NCBI GenBank assembly: GCA_964452085.1
Contig: CAYVKL010000003.1
Coordinates: forward strand, 259,128-323,127
Length of the DNA: 64,000 bases
Source of the DNA: Methanobacterium sp964452085
Lineage (GTDB): Archaea; Methanobacteriota; Methanobacteria; Methanobacteriales; Methanobacteriaceae
Reading direction: 5' to 3'
Shown: positions 1 to 11,400 of the stretch, piece after piece
Numbering within the stretch: the first letter of the stretch is position 1
How the letters are laid out: each line of letters begins with the position of its first letter
The notes under the pieces: generated by a model
Databases searched by the model: none
What the model was told of the DNA's origin: nothing
The model's input: only the letters and a program-made list of their open reading frames with translations
Made by a program: the position numbers and the translations under genes

Positions 1-531
1 TACTTTGATTTTAGAAGCCTGTACCCCAGTATAATAATTTCCAAAAACATCTCCCCGGACAGCCTAATCCCTGAACATCATGATAATCAAACCCAGAATA
101 GTCAAACCAAGGAAAAGCAAACCAAAAATAAAACTTATGATAATGAAGAAAATTACCATATCACCCCTGAACACGGGTTTAAATTCCTAAAACAGCCGCC
201 AGGCATTATCCCTGCAGCCATGGGTAAAATTCTCCAGGATAGAATAAGAATCAAATCCAAGATGAAACAAACAGAGGATAAAAGAGAGCGCCAGGTGCTG
301 GACGTGCAGCAGCAGGCACTCAAAAGAATGGCCAGTACCATCTATGGATTATACAACCATAGTTCGTTTAGGTGGTATAGTTTAGAGTGTTCAGAGGCCA
401 TAACTGCCTGGGGGAGAGATTTCTTGAAAAAAACCATGAAAGATGCTGAAAAACACGGCATGAAACCAGTTTACGCTGATACTGATGGGTTTTTTGCAAC
501 CTATGTTGGATCTGCAGATGAAAAGGAGTGA
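1..531 (+). CDS. polB: Family-B DNA polymerase, large split subunit (PolB1), C-terminal part
   Basis: The frame is open from the first base, so the gene starts upstream of the window. It encodes the palm and fingers of a replicative family-B polymerase. Motif A (DFRSLYPSI) begins at the third visible codon, motif B reads KRMASTIYG near codon 107, and motif C reads YADTDG near codon 160. The protein ends about 13 residues after motif C, so the thumb is missing. This fits the split PolB known in Methanothermobacter, where a second small gene supplies the C-terminus; that gene is not in this window. Between motifs A and B a hydrophilic Asn/Gln/Lys-rich stretch (about codons 22-50) replaces the usual short loop. 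Motif B has Ser-Thr where most family-B enzymes have Asn-Ser. Family assignment is firm; function as a split enzyme is inferred. Confidence 0.88.
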   Translation, partial: YFDFRSLYPSIIISKNISPDSLIPEHHDNQTQNSQTKEKQTKNKTYDNEENYHITPEHGFKFLKQPPGIIPAAMGKILQDRIRIKSKMKQTEDKRERQVLDVQQQALKRMASTIYGLYNHSSFRWYSLECSEAITAWGRDFLKKTMKDAEKHGMKPVYADTDGFFATYVGSADEKE

Positions 532-542
532 ATTCAGGTTAA

Positions 543-559
543 AATCTTTGAAAAAGATT
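543..559. terminator. Small hairpin after polB
   Basis: A perfect 7-bp inverted repeat (AATCTTT / AAAGATT) with a 3-base loop lies 12 bases after the polB stop, followed by T-rich sequence. It could terminate or stabilise the polB transcript. Weak evidence by itself. Confidence 0.3.
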
Positions 560-659
560 GAATTTATTTTGCAACCAACCAGACAAGAGGGAGTGATTAT
601 TTGCATCTCCATAAACTTATTATTCTTAAAAAACAATTTATTTTAAGGAGTTGGAAATA

Positions 660-1148
660 ATGGAAAGTTCTACAAAAAATGACATCCTGAAACTTGCCGG
701 ATCCTTTTTAATTGTGATTATTTTTGCAGCGATAGGTAGTCTGGCCACATTTTCGCAAATACCAACATGGTATGCAGGTTTAATTAGGCCGGATTGGGCA
801 CCGCCAAACTGGGTTTTCCCGGTAGTTTGGACCACACTCTACACCTTAATGGCTCTAGCCTTCTTCCTGGTGTGGAGGAAAGGTTTAGAAAATAAACAGG
901 TCAAAGTGGCAGCAGCCGTCTTTATCGTGCAACTGGCAATAAACGCATTATGGTCACTGGTATTCTTCGGGCTTCATTCCCTTGGAGGTGGGCTAGCACT
1001 GGTACTACTCTTGTGGGTAGCCATACTGGTCAACATAATTGTATTCTACCGTGTAACTAAATGGGCTGGAATACTTCTTTTACCTTACATAATTTGGGTG
1101 AGTATAGCCAGTTATCTTAACTACACTGTTTGGCTCCTAAATCCATAG
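660..1148 (+). CDS. tspO: TspO/MBR family membrane protein
   Basis: A 162-residue protein with five hydrophobic segments and the tryptophan-rich pattern of the TspO/peripheral benzodiazepine receptor family: TWYAGLIRPDWAPPNWVFP near residues 38-57, then VVWTTLYTLMALA, then NALWSLVFFGLHS. Family members bind tetrapyrroles and are linked to stress or porphyrin transport; the role in methanogens is unknown. The ATG at 660 is chosen because AAGGAG at 645-650 sits nine bases upstream of it; the in-frame TTG at 651 touches that ribosome binding site and cannot be the start. The gene is followed by a strong hairpin at 1177-1216. Single-gene unit. Confidence 0.88.
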   Translation: MESSTKNDILKLAGSFLIVIIFAAIGSLATFSQIPTWYAGLIRPDWAPPNWVFPVVWTTLYTLMALAFFLVWRKGLENKQVKVAAAVFIVQLAINALWSLVFFGLHSLGGGLALVLLLWVAILVNIIVFYRVTKWAGILLLPYIIWVSIASYLNYTVWLLNP

Positions 1149-1176
1149 GCATGAAATATTAACCCATTATAAGAAA

Positions 1177-1216
1177 AACCTGAAAGTGAATGCACTTGTA
1201 AATACGCTTTCAGGTT
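1177..1216. terminator. Perfect 10-bp hairpin between convergent genes
   Basis: AACCTGAAAG at 1177-1186 and CTTTCAGGTT at 1207-1216 form a perfect 10-bp stem with a 20-base loop. It lies between the end of tspO (plus strand) and the end of the CPBP protease gene (minus strand), and T-rich sequence follows on the plus strand. It may act on both converging transcripts. Confidence 0.55.
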
Positions 1217-1258
1217 CAAATTTTTATTTACTTGCATTTAGTCTATTTTTTTATAATT

Positions 1259-2344
1259 TTAATCTCTCAATACATCCACTTTCCATATTTTTGATCTTAA
1301 AAAGAAAATTGTAAACATTGCCACGATGGCAAAGCCATAAATCCCTGTTCCAAAGGAAAATATGGGATTAATGGAGCTCGCAATATAAAATCCAGCTATG
1401 GGGAAAATTGTATCTGAAACAAGGTGCAATACTACGGCTATCCACACACTCCCTGTCTTTAGGACAGCGTAACTGAATATAATACCCGTTATAATACAAT
1501 TAACCATCATTAAAACAATTCCAAGTAGGGGTTGACCAGGATAGATTGCCCCCATGAGAATTAAAGGAGTATGCCAGAGACCCCATATTACTCCAATTAA
1601 TAAAACACCTTTATAACCACCTAAAAGTGGAAATAGCCTGTCCTGAAGGTACACTCTCCACCCGTATTCTTCTCCAAAATAAATTGGCCATAAAACGAAA
1701 AATGAAAGAATTAAACTCGAAATTAAAGTTTCAAAGAACATTTGAAGGTTAAATTCTTTGGCAGGAACTCCCAATCCTGAAATATAATTGATAATATAAG
1801 CAAATATGAATAACCCTGCAAGAATCAGGGATATAATCAAGTAATATCTTAAATTTTTTCCAAATGATAATTTTGCACCTTCAAGGTTTCCTCTCCACTT
1901 CTTTTTTAAGTTGAGTATGATTACAGTTAATATCCCCATAACCGCAACAGTGGTGGAAACAATGGGCAATTCAGTGTTTGATGCTGGTTGTAAGGCAACA
2001 AGAGGAAGTCCAATGGTGCCCATAATAGGATGTGAATAATTTTCAAAGGCAAATAGAAACACATAGAGCAAGAAGAAAGTAAGTACTATTTTTGTTTCTC
2101 TGGTAAGGGCTTTTGATTTAAAGGCAAACATGCAAGTTATGGCTGCTAAAGCTGGTATTAGCATGTAAGATTGAAGTGAAACAAACCATAATCGGGATAC
2201 TGGAAATGATAGGGGGCCCAGAATCAGATATGCCAACAATACAAAGATGAATGTGGCAAGAAAAGTGAGAATTATAAATGCATATAATTCTGTTTTAAGT
2301 CTTTTCCTTCCTAAAACTATGGCTGTCAAGTAAAATACCCCCAT
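1259..2344 (-). CDS. CPBP (CAAX-type) intramembrane metalloprotease
   Basis: A 361-residue multipass membrane protein with about ten hydrophobic segments. The C-terminal half carries the three motifs of the CPBP/Abi family (PF02517): EEYGWR near residue 222, GLWHTPLI near 258 and VLHLVSD near 308, supplying the Glu and His residues of the metal-dependent active site inside the membrane. Family members include Rce1 prenyl-protein proteases and bacteriocin-immunity proteins; the substrate here is unknown. The N-terminal 150 residues are an extra membrane region without a recognisable motif. Transcribed toward tspO, and the promoter must lie in the AT-rich gap upstream (2345-2812). Family call is solid; role is not. 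Confidence 0.82.
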   Translation of the reverse strand: MGVFYLTAIVLGRKRLKTELYAFIILTFLATFIFVLLAYLILGPLSFPVSRLWFVSLQSYMLIPALAAITCMFAFKSKALTRETKIVLTFFLLYVFLFAFENYSHPIMGTIGLPLVALQPASNTELPIVSTTVAVMGILTVIILNLKKKWRGNLEGAKLSFGKNLRYYLIISLILAGLFIFAYIINYISGLGVPAKEFNLQMFFETLISSLILSFFVLWPIYFGEEYGWRVYLQDRLFPLLGGYKGVLLIGVIWGLWHTPLILMGAIYPGQPLLGIVLMMVNCIITGIIFSYAVLKTGSVWIAVVLHLVSDTIFPIAGFYIASSINPIFSFGTGIYGFAIVAMFTIFFLRSKIWKVDVLRD

Positions 2345-2812
2345 TTAACATAGTTATTTCTTAACTGATATTAAATATCATCGTCGAATTTTTCCTTCTA
2401 AATCCCCTAATTTAGATATATTATATGAATTTTTAATCAATATATAATATTAAACATCTAGTGCAGAAATAGAACAAGATGTAAGGTTTAATATGTAGAA
2501 AATTAGTGCTAATTTATATTAGTTTAATTTAAGCATTGATTTTATTTTTCTTACAAACAACATTAAATAACATAATTAAGAGAAATTCGTATACATTAAG
2601 CATGATTTTAATATTAAGCAAGGTTAAATAACATCAGCCTTTAAATGGATAATGTTGTTAATTATATCACATTATTATTTGGATAAATATATTATTAGTT
2701 TGGATAAAAAATACTCCCAATATAACTATATATCCTAAAAAAAGATTAATACTGTCTAAAATATCAAAATTTTTATAATACCACTATAATCGTCATAATT
2801 CGGTGCTAAACT
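2345..2812. other. AT-rich intergenic region, divergent promoters
   Basis: A 468-base gap between divergently transcribed genes, extremely AT-rich, with no open frame that looks coding. A TATA-like stretch at 2770-2780 is placed about 30 bases before the probable start of transcription of the CDP-alcohol phosphatidyltransferase gene, which would then have a leader of only some ten bases. Nothing else can be supported. Confidence 0.4.
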
Positions 2813-3391
2813 ATGCTCAATAAAGTAAGGCCTCAATTTCAGAAGTTAATCACCCCTATAGCTAGTAAAATAGGATTGCACCCTAATATCCTCACCATTA
2901 TTGGTTTACTGGTGAGTTTACTGGCGGCTTATGCATTCAGTCAGAAATACTTGCTTTTAGGTGCTTTACTCATACTTTTAAGCGGATTTTTCGATGTTAT
3001 TGATGGGGCGGTGGCCCGGAACAACAACACCAAAAGTAAATTCGGAGGATTCCTGGACTCAACCTCCGACCGCTTCGCAGATGCATTCATAATCATCGGG
3101 ATCATATACGGAGGATATGTGGACTGGTTCTGGGGAATTTTAGCACTTCTAGCCTCTTTAAGTGTGAGCTACGTTCGTGCCCGGGCAGAAGTAGAAGGTA
3201 TAAAATGTGACGTGGGAATAGCAGAACGGGCCGAACGACTATTCATAATCCTGGGTGGAGCATTCCTGGGATACTTCTTCGACCCCAACTTCTTCATGTC
3301 ACTGGCCATAATTCTCATAATTATCTTGGGATATATAACTGTCCTGCAACGGATTTATCATTCCTGGAAGGAATTAAAAGACTTAAAATAA
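2813..3391 (+). CDS. CDP-alcohol phosphatidyltransferase, likely archaetidylinositol phosphate synthase
   Basis: A 192-residue, six-helix membrane enzyme. The family signature D-x2-D-G-x2-A-R-x8-G-x3-D-x3-D is complete: D61, D64, G65, A68, R69, G78, D82 and D86. Such enzymes displace CMP from a CDP-activated lipid. The archaeal members of about this size next to DUF357 genes transfer inositol-1-phosphate to CDP-archaeol to give archaetidylinositol phosphate, so that is the best specific guess; transfer to glycerol phosphate or serine cannot be excluded from motifs. GGTG at 2802-2805 precedes the ATG. The DUF357 gene follows after 23 bases and is probably co-transcribed. Confidence 0.8.
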   Translation: MLNKVRPQFQKLITPIASKIGLHPNILTIIGLLVSLLAAYAFSQKYLLLGALLILLSGFFDVIDGAVARNNNTKSKFGGFLDSTSDRFADAFIIIGIIYGGYVDWFWGILALLASLSVSYVRARAEVEGIKCDVGIAERAERLFIILGGAFLGYFFDPNFFMSLAIILIIILGYITVLQRIYHSWKELKDLK

Positions 3392-3414
3392 GATAAAACT
3401 TCATAAGTGATTAT

Positions 3415-3657
3415 ATGGATGCAATAGAGCGGATTGAGAAAGATTTGGAGCTTTTTGCAAAAAATATAAAAGAAGTAGAATCTATAAAAGTCCATAGTAA
3501 AGAAGAAAAAATCGTGGAAATGGCCAAAAACTATCGGGATGACACCAAATATTACCTAAAACAAAAAGACTATCTCACCTCCTTTGGCTGTATAACCTAC
3601 GCACACGGACTTCTCGATGCAGTACGCCTTCAAAATGACCTGATTATCGATGAATAA
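3415..3657 (+). CDS. DUF357 family protein
   Basis: An 80-residue soluble helical protein of the archaeal DUF357 family (PF04010). The conserved core reads YYLKQKDYLTSFGCITYAHG followed by LLDA in the C-terminal half. The family is found only in archaea and often sits beside the CDP-alcohol phosphatidyltransferase, as here (23-base gap), but no function is established. Probably two helices forming a hairpin. The ATG at 3415 has only a weak ribosome binding site, which fits translation as the second gene of an operon. Confidence 0.8.
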   Translation: MDAIERIEKDLELFAKNIKEVESIKVHSKEEKIVEMAKNYRDDTKYYLKQKDYLTSFGCITYAHGLLDAVRLQNDLIIDE

Positions 3658-3843
3658 GTCTCATAATCCACGGGTATACCAATAAATTCATTTATAGGAC
3701 TTGTATGATTTATAACAAAATTATATTTCATAATAACAGTCCAATGAATTAAATTTAATTTATGAAATTTGAATGAATATAACACATTATATTCATTGAT
3801 TGAATATTAAAATTGATTAAATACTCATAAGAAGGTATTTAAA

Positions 3844-4500
3844 ATGAGGAAATTCTTTGGCAAGGAATCCATGGTTGAGGGGCATTCTCGTCAGCATATG
3901 GAACTGGTCTTTGAATGTGTTGAAAAACTAAAAGAGATAATGCCCCCATTTTACCGGGGCGAATTTGAGTTATTGGATGCGAAAGTTATTGAAATGTCCG
4001 TTCTGGAAACTAAAGCTGATGAAGTTCGCAGGATTATGGAGATTGAATTTTTTAAGGGTGCTTTCCTACCATTTGACCGGGAAGATAGGATAATTCTGGC
4101 AGAACTGGTGGATAATGTTGCGGATATGACACAGGAGGCAGCATATGGAATAAGCCTCAGCAGGATCACTTTCCCACCCCACTACCAGGATGATTTTGAT
4201 GAACTGGTGGATGAGGTAATAGATTCCATTTCTGTTTTAAAAGACTGTATTGAACTGCTGGATGTGGACCTTGGAAAGGCCCTGGCCAAAGCCCACGAAG
4301 TAGAAGAACGAGAAATTAACGTGGACATTATTGAAAGAAGAATAATCAAGAAACTCTATCAATCCTACCGTGATGATGAATTTGGTATTTTAAGATTATT
4401 AGAACTCAAGAAAATGGTCACCCGTTTGGGTAACATTGTTGACCGGGCAGAAGACGCATCAGACAGAGTGCCAATTATCGCGGCTAAGAGGAAAGGCTAG
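3844..4500 (+). CDS. DUF47 / PhoU-like family protein (TIGR00153 type)
   Basis: A 218-residue, all-helical cytoplasmic protein. The pattern of an N-terminal 'FFGKES' segment, an 'LETKADEVRRIMEIEFFKG' helix and the 'DREDRIILAELVDNVADM' helix is that of the DUF47 family (PF01865), distantly related to PhoU. In other organisms such proteins are often encoded beside low-affinity phosphate (Pit) transporters and are thought to regulate them by binding metal clusters through Glu/Asp-rich helices. No transporter gene lies next to it here, so the partner is unknown. It has its own promoter region of about 190 AT-rich bases and a short leader. Confidence 0.8.
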   Translation: MRKFFGKESMVEGHSRQHMELVFECVEKLKEIMPPFYRGEFELLDAKVIEMSVLETKADEVRRIMEIEFFKGAFLPFDREDRIILAELVDNVADMTQEAAYGISLSRITFPPHYQDDFDELVDEVIDSISVLKDCIELLDVDLGKALAKAHEVEEREINVDIIERRIIKKLYQSYRDDEFGILRLLELKKMVTRLGNIVDRAEDASDRVPIIAAKRKG

Positions 4501-4604
4501 AATAAAATTATCTTGGTAAAAAAAAGTTTAAACTAATATTATCATGGCAAATAGGTTATATTAAATTTATTTATGGTAAAATTCGATTTGCTGGAAGAAG
4601 TTAA

Positions 4605-5261
4605 ATGAATTTCCAGGATACTGTTTTAAAAGAAGCTAAAAAAGATTTTGGGTACCTTTTAAATCGTGGTTTTCCCAGAACTGGTGCTTTAACATTTGTG
4701 GGTAATCATTACCTCCTAAACCAACACCAAAGAAACTACCTTAACCGTACTGTGTTTTCAAAAGAAAAAATGGAATCCCGAAAAAGTAAATTAATCCTCC
4801 TGTCAGATATAACTGGCAAATGTGTTCTGGTGGATGGTTACAACGTTCTCATCACTACTGAGAGCATATGCAAAGGGGAGGAAGAGTTCCTGGTGGACTG
4901 TGATGATGGTGTTACCAGGGATATCAAGGCCGTTTTTGGTAAATATAAAGAAAACGAAGCCACCAAAGATGCATTGAATTCAATTATATCTCTTTTGAAG
5001 ATTTTCAAACCGGAAAAGGTGCTTTTTTTCTATGACAATCCGGTGAGTTTGAGTGGTGAACTGGCCAAAACCACCGAGAAAATCCTGAAATCCCATGAGG
5101 TTAAAGGAGATGCTCAGACTGCTGAAAACGTGGATAAGAAACTCATCCAGTTAGCTAAGGAACTTGATGGTGTGGTGGCCACCAGTGATGGTATAATTAT
5201 TGATAAAGTAGAATGTGCCCTGGATATACCAGGTTACGTTTCAAGAGTCAAGCAAAAATAA
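4605..5261 (+). CDS. DUF434 / DUF5616 domain protein
   Basis: A 218-residue soluble protein with two parts. Residues 1-55 match DUF434: a helical start with GYLLNRGFPRTGALTFVGNH, then YLLNQHQRNYLNR. Residues 70-218 match DUF5616, with CVLVDGYNVLITTES near residue 72, FFYDNPVSLSGE near 143 and GVVATSDGIIID near 190. The repeated D-G-Y-N and T-S-D-G acidic motifs resemble PIN/NYN-type nucleases, so a nuclease-like role is possible, but I know of no experimental function. Single gene; the receiver-like gene converges on it from the other strand. Confidence 0.72.
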   Translation: MNFQDTVLKEAKKDFGYLLNRGFPRTGALTFVGNHYLLNQHQRNYLNRTVFSKEKMESRKSKLILLSDITGKCVLVDGYNVLITTESICKGEEEFLVDCDDGVTRDIKAVFGKYKENEATKDALNSIISLLKIFKPEKVLFFYDNPVSLSGELAKTTEKILKSHEVKGDAQTAENVDKKLIQLAKELDGVVATSDGIIIDKVECALDIPGYVSRVKQK

Positions 5262-5353
5262 ATTGAAGAATCTAAACATTTAGAAACCTGAATAATTTAA
5301 ACTTGAAAGTTTCTAAACCTGAAAATTTCAAAATATGAATTGTTTTTTATTTT

Positions 5354-5707
<354 letters not shown>

Positions 5708-5895
5708 ATAAATCAATAATTTACAAATTTTTGGAAAAATATAGTAACTTACAAGATAAAAAAACATTAATGATTGAAATTATTATGAGTATATCCTATT
5801 AATGAGCCTTATTCTAAAAAAAAATAGTTTTTTGGGCTTCATAAGCATTATGAAGCTCCAAATAATAAATCCTCGACTTTTTTGATATAGATTAT

Positions 5896-6993
<1,098 letters not shown>

Positions 6994-7030
6994 ATTCTTT
7001 ACACCTCTAAAATAGTTATGAACTCTAAAA

Positions 7031-7047
7031 CAGCATTATAAATGCTG
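7031..7047. promoter_or_regulatory. Palindrome upstream of fbp (possible operator)
   Basis: CAGCAT-TATAA-ATGCTG is a perfect 6-bp inverted repeat with a 5-base spacer, centred about 45 bases before the fbp ATG. The spacer itself contains a TATA-like sequence, so a bound dimer could block TBP. Could equally form a hairpin in a leader. No known regulator is assigned. Confidence 0.35.
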
Positions 7048-7273
7048 AAAAAGGGTAGTTCGAATTAATAATTATAAACCAGTCCCCTTAAGGAAAACCA
7101 GCTTAGAAACAGCCTTACACTGTTATAATAGACCCTTTCTTATTAAAGAGTTATGATGAGAAAGACATATAAAAGTTACTATACCTCCTTTTTGCAGCCC
7201 TACATGGACTTTAATATTCAGCCCAGACTTTAATGATCGGTATTTTTATCCTAGTTAATGAATGAATTAACCT

Positions 7274-8302
7274 TTAAAAATATTCAACTTCTTTATAGAT
7301 TTCACGAACTGCCTGAGCCATCTCCATGGTGGTGGATGATCCCCCTAGATCCGGTGTAAGTTTTTTTCCTTCTTCAAGGACTTTTATAAGTGCATTTTCC
7401 AGTTTAAAAGCCTCTTGTTGCTCTCCCAGAAACTGAAACATGAGACAGGCCGATAAGATCATTGCTGCAGGGTTTGCCACACCATTACCCGCAATGTCCG
7501 GAGCAGAACCGTGTACTGGCTCGAATAATCCATTATCATCCCCTATATTGGCTGATGGTGCCATTCCCAATCCACCAACGAGCCCAGCACCTTCATCAGA
7601 TAATATGTCTCCAAATAGGTTAGTGGTGACCAGTACCTGGAATCTGTGGGGATCTGTAACCAGGAACATGGCCGCGGCATCCACGTAAAATTCATTAGCA
7701 TCTATGTTACTGGAAGCATCCATCTCCCCATATTCCTTTGCAACTTTCCAAAAGGCTTCTCTGAATACTCCATCAGTTTTTCGAAGTACATTGGCCTTAT
7801 GAACCCCAGTTACTCTGGTTTTACCTCTTTTAATAGCTTCTTCAAATGCTACCCGTGAGATGCGTTCTGATGCCTTCCTGGTGATTACCCGCAGTGCAGT
7901 GGCCCCTTCTTCTGTGTATTCTTCAATTTGAGAGTAAAGACCTTCGCTGTTTTCACGTACAATTAACATATCCAGATCATTGTAAAGTGATTTCACACCA
8001 GGATATGATTTAACTGGTCTTAAATTGGCATAGAGACCTAATTTTTTTCGTAGGGCTAATATGGAGCCGGGAGTTTTCTGATCAGGTACAGATGTAACTG
8101 CCCCAAAAAGAGTAGCATCGGCTTTTCTGGCCATTTCTACGGTTTCATCAGGTAATGTAGTCCCAGTGTCTTTAAAACAGGCATACCCTGCCCTTGCTTC
8201 TTGAAAGTCCAATTCAATGTCGGAATCTTGGAGAATGTTTAAAGTGGCTTCCATAACCTCCGGACCTATACCATCTCCAGGTATTACTAGTATTTTATAC
8301 AT
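7274..8302 (-). CDS. leuB: 3-isopropylmalate / homoisocitrate dehydrogenase family enzyme
   Basis: A 342-residue NAD(P)-dependent beta-decarboxylating dehydrogenase. It has VIPGDGIGPEV at the N-terminus, the substrate loop VRENSEGLY, the catalytic Lys in GVHKANVL, and NLFGDILSDEGAGLVGGLG and LFEPVHGSAPDIAG for metal and NAD binding. Methanogens carry paralogues: LeuB in leucine synthesis and AksF in 2-oxosuberate synthesis for coenzyme B. The VKSYPGVKSL segment is more like LeuB, but substrate cannot be settled by eye. The last of three clustered ATGs (8302) is preferred: GGTGAT precedes it by four bases and MYKILVIPGDG is the usual family start. Monocistronic. Confidence 0.85.
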   Translation of the reverse strand: MYKILVIPGDGIGPEVMEATLNILQDSDIELDFQEARAGYACFKDTGTTLPDETVEMARKADATLFGAVTSVPDQKTPGSILALRKKLGLYANLRPVKSYPGVKSLYNDLDMLIVRENSEGLYSQIEEYTEEGATALRVITRKASERISRVAFEEAIKRGKTRVTGVHKANVLRKTDGVFREAFWKVAKEYGEMDASSNIDANEFYVDAAAMFLVTDPHRFQVLVTTNLFGDILSDEGAGLVGGLGMAPSANIGDDNGLFEPVHGSAPDIAGNGVANPAAMILSACLMFQFLGEQQEAFKLENALIKVLEEGKKLTPDLGGSSTTMEMAQAVREIYKEVEYF

Positions 8303-8477
8303 ATACATCACCATTCCTGTTAATATCCAATAAAATCATCTTAAAATGCGAACAACATTAATTTAGAATTATTTTATGTTTTAAAAGAATTATTTATATT
8401 TCAGTTATTTAAATTAACTAAATTTATATTTCAAAACTTAAATTATATTCAAAACCCTATTATATTGAAAACTTATT

Positions 8478-11400
8478 TTATATTGAATATTCTTCTTGGA
8501 ATTTAATAATGAATTTGGTTCCAAGGGTTTTATCAAGTTCTATAGTTCCATCAATTTGATTTGTAAGACTATTCACCAGTTGAAGTCCCAAAGATTCAGT
8601 TTTTTGAAAATCAAGTCCTTCAGGCAATCCCACACCATTATCACTAACAGTTAATATATATTTATCATCGTTTGATTCAAGTTTTATGTTTATTTCTCCA
8701 TTTTTATCTCCGGGGAATGCATATTTCATTGAATTTGATACTAATTCGTTCAAGATTAATCCAAGAGGAATTGCATTATTTATGTCTATCATTACAGGAA
8801 TTAAATTCATTTTTAATTTAATAAGTTCGGGATCTGCAGAATAGGTTTGGAATAAATCACTGGCCAGAGTTTTTATATAATCACTGAAATCTATTCTTTT
8901 AAGGTCTTCTGATTGGTATAATCTCTCGTGGATTAAGGCCATGGATTTCGCCCGGGTTTGACTTTCCCTGAATAACTCCAAATCATCCTTATCCTTAATA
9001 TAATCCGATTGCAGACTTAGTAAACTGGATATTACTGCTAAATTATTTTTCACGCGGTGATGAATCTCTTTAAGAAGCATTTCTTTCTCTTTTAAAGATT
9101 CTTCTATACTTTCTTCTGCTCTTTTGTTATAAAGTGCTTCAATAAAGGCCACGGCAAGGGTTTCAACCTGTTCCAGATCAATATGATCATATCCCCCTAC
9201 CTTGTTGGCTAATCCTATAAGTCCTATGGTTTTATCTCCACGTTTAAGGGGAACTCCTAAAAATGAGTGTATGGTAGGATGGCCTTCTGGAACTCCCCTG
9301 CTATCCGGGTCGAATTCAGGATGATTTACAATCTGAGATTTACCCTCTTTTATAACCCTTCCCCAGTAACTTGAGATTTCCATCCCACTGAGGAGTTTGA
9401 CTGCTTCTGGTTGAGGAATCTGACATTTCAACCATCCCGGATCACTCACTGCTATAGTATCCGCATTTCCAACATCATTTACTTCCATAATTAAACCGAA
9501 TTCGCTTTTTGTGAGTTTTTCAGCCACTTGAAGACTTATACTTGCAACATCTTCCTCTTTTTTAGCTTTTAAAGAATCTTGTAATACTCTGTTAATGGAA
9601 TTGGTAAGGGTTATTTGTTTTTTTATCTCATTTTCAGCATTTTTAAGACTGCTTATGTCACGAGCAGATGCAAAAACTCCCAATACTTCACCATGTTCAT
9701 CATGATAAACCGAAGCATTGTATAAAACTGGTGTTACATGACCATCTTTATGCACAATCTTAAGAGGATAATCCTTAACAAAACCATCATGAAAAACTTT
9801 CTCATAACTCTTCTTAGCATTTAGAGGATTAGTGAAATAATCAGAAAAATCAGTTCCAATAATATCCTCTCTTTTATAACCCGTCACCAATTCAACAGCA
9901 CCATTAATATCTGTAATTTTCCCATCAGCACCTATCGTAACCAAAGGATCGATACTGGCCTCTAATAAATTGCGATTGTAATTCAAGGCATGCTGCAATG
10001 ACTCTTCATTTTTTTTCCGTTCAGTGATATTACGAGCTAATGCTATGTAATGATTTTTATGAGAGGAATCATGGTCTTTTTTTGTAATTGAAAGTTCGAA
10101 CCATTTTTGTCCAGAAGGAAGGTCCAATGAGTAGATGGTTCCTCTATGACTTCCTTTAAGTGAAGCTTTTTTAATTGCTTCGAGGATTTTATGGGCTGCA
10201 TCTTTAGGCAGGATTTCACTTACCTTTTTACCCATGAAAGCATCGGAAGACACATACAAATCATCTGTTTCTGGCGCGAAATAGTCATAAAATCGCCCTT
10301 CATCATCTACCTCAAACATAAGATCGGGAATAGCTTTTAATGTTGCTTCTAACTTACTATTGGATTCTTTAAGATGAAGTTCAGCTTTTTTACTTTCTGT
10401 TACATCTCGACTGAAAACTGCCAGTTTTTTTACTTTTCCTTCTTCTAATATAGGTGAAATTGAATGATAAAAAAATAAACCATCTCTTTCATCTTCAAAT
10501 TCAATAATTTTCTTGGTTTTAATTGCTTTATCGAAATATTTCCACCGTGATTTAAATAATTCAGGAGAAATGAAATTTTTAATATGTTTTCCAATCATTT
10601 CTTCGGGAGTAGTATTAAATCGTTCCGCAGTGGCCTGGTTGACTTCCAGTATGATTCCTGGATCATCCAATAAAAACATGGAATCTTTAGATGATTCTAA
10701 AATGGTTTTTGTAATCCATTGACTATGTTTAATTTTATCTTCAGCATTTTTACGTTCTGAAATATCTTTAACAGTTGCCAAAGCAGCGATTATGTTGTCT
10801 TTCTCATCTCGCATAATTGATGGGCTCACAATAACTGGGAATCTTTCTCCATTCTTTCTTTTAAAAATAAGCTCAAATTCTTCGAACTCTCCTTTCAAGG
10901 TTTTTTCAAAGGCAATTTGAATATTTTCAGTTTCTTCTTCAGGCCAATAGGGATGAGGAGGGCTGGTTCCAATCAATTCTTCCCTGTAAAATCCAGTCAT
11001 CTTACAAAGAGCATCATTAACATCTTGATGAACTCCATGGGCATCTAAAACTGACAGCCCGTCCATCATGCTATTTAATATGTTTTCGCGAAATTGGTTT
11101 GCATCATTATAAACTTTCAGACTTCTTATCCACTCTTTCAGGGTTGATTCTGGAATATCGAATGGATATTTCTCAGGAGGCATAAAATAAAAATTTTCAT
11201 ATATTCGTGTGCCAATAACCACCAGAGGATGAGTTAATAAAATATTAAGAAGGAGTTCCGGTTTGAATAATCTCATATCATACTGGCAGATGGCTAATGC
11301 CTTGCTTTCCGGGAAAAATTCGTTTAATTTGGCCTCATATTCTATGAGACGATCTGAACCCGGTAATCCTTTAAGTGCCCATGACATTTCACCGGTAACC

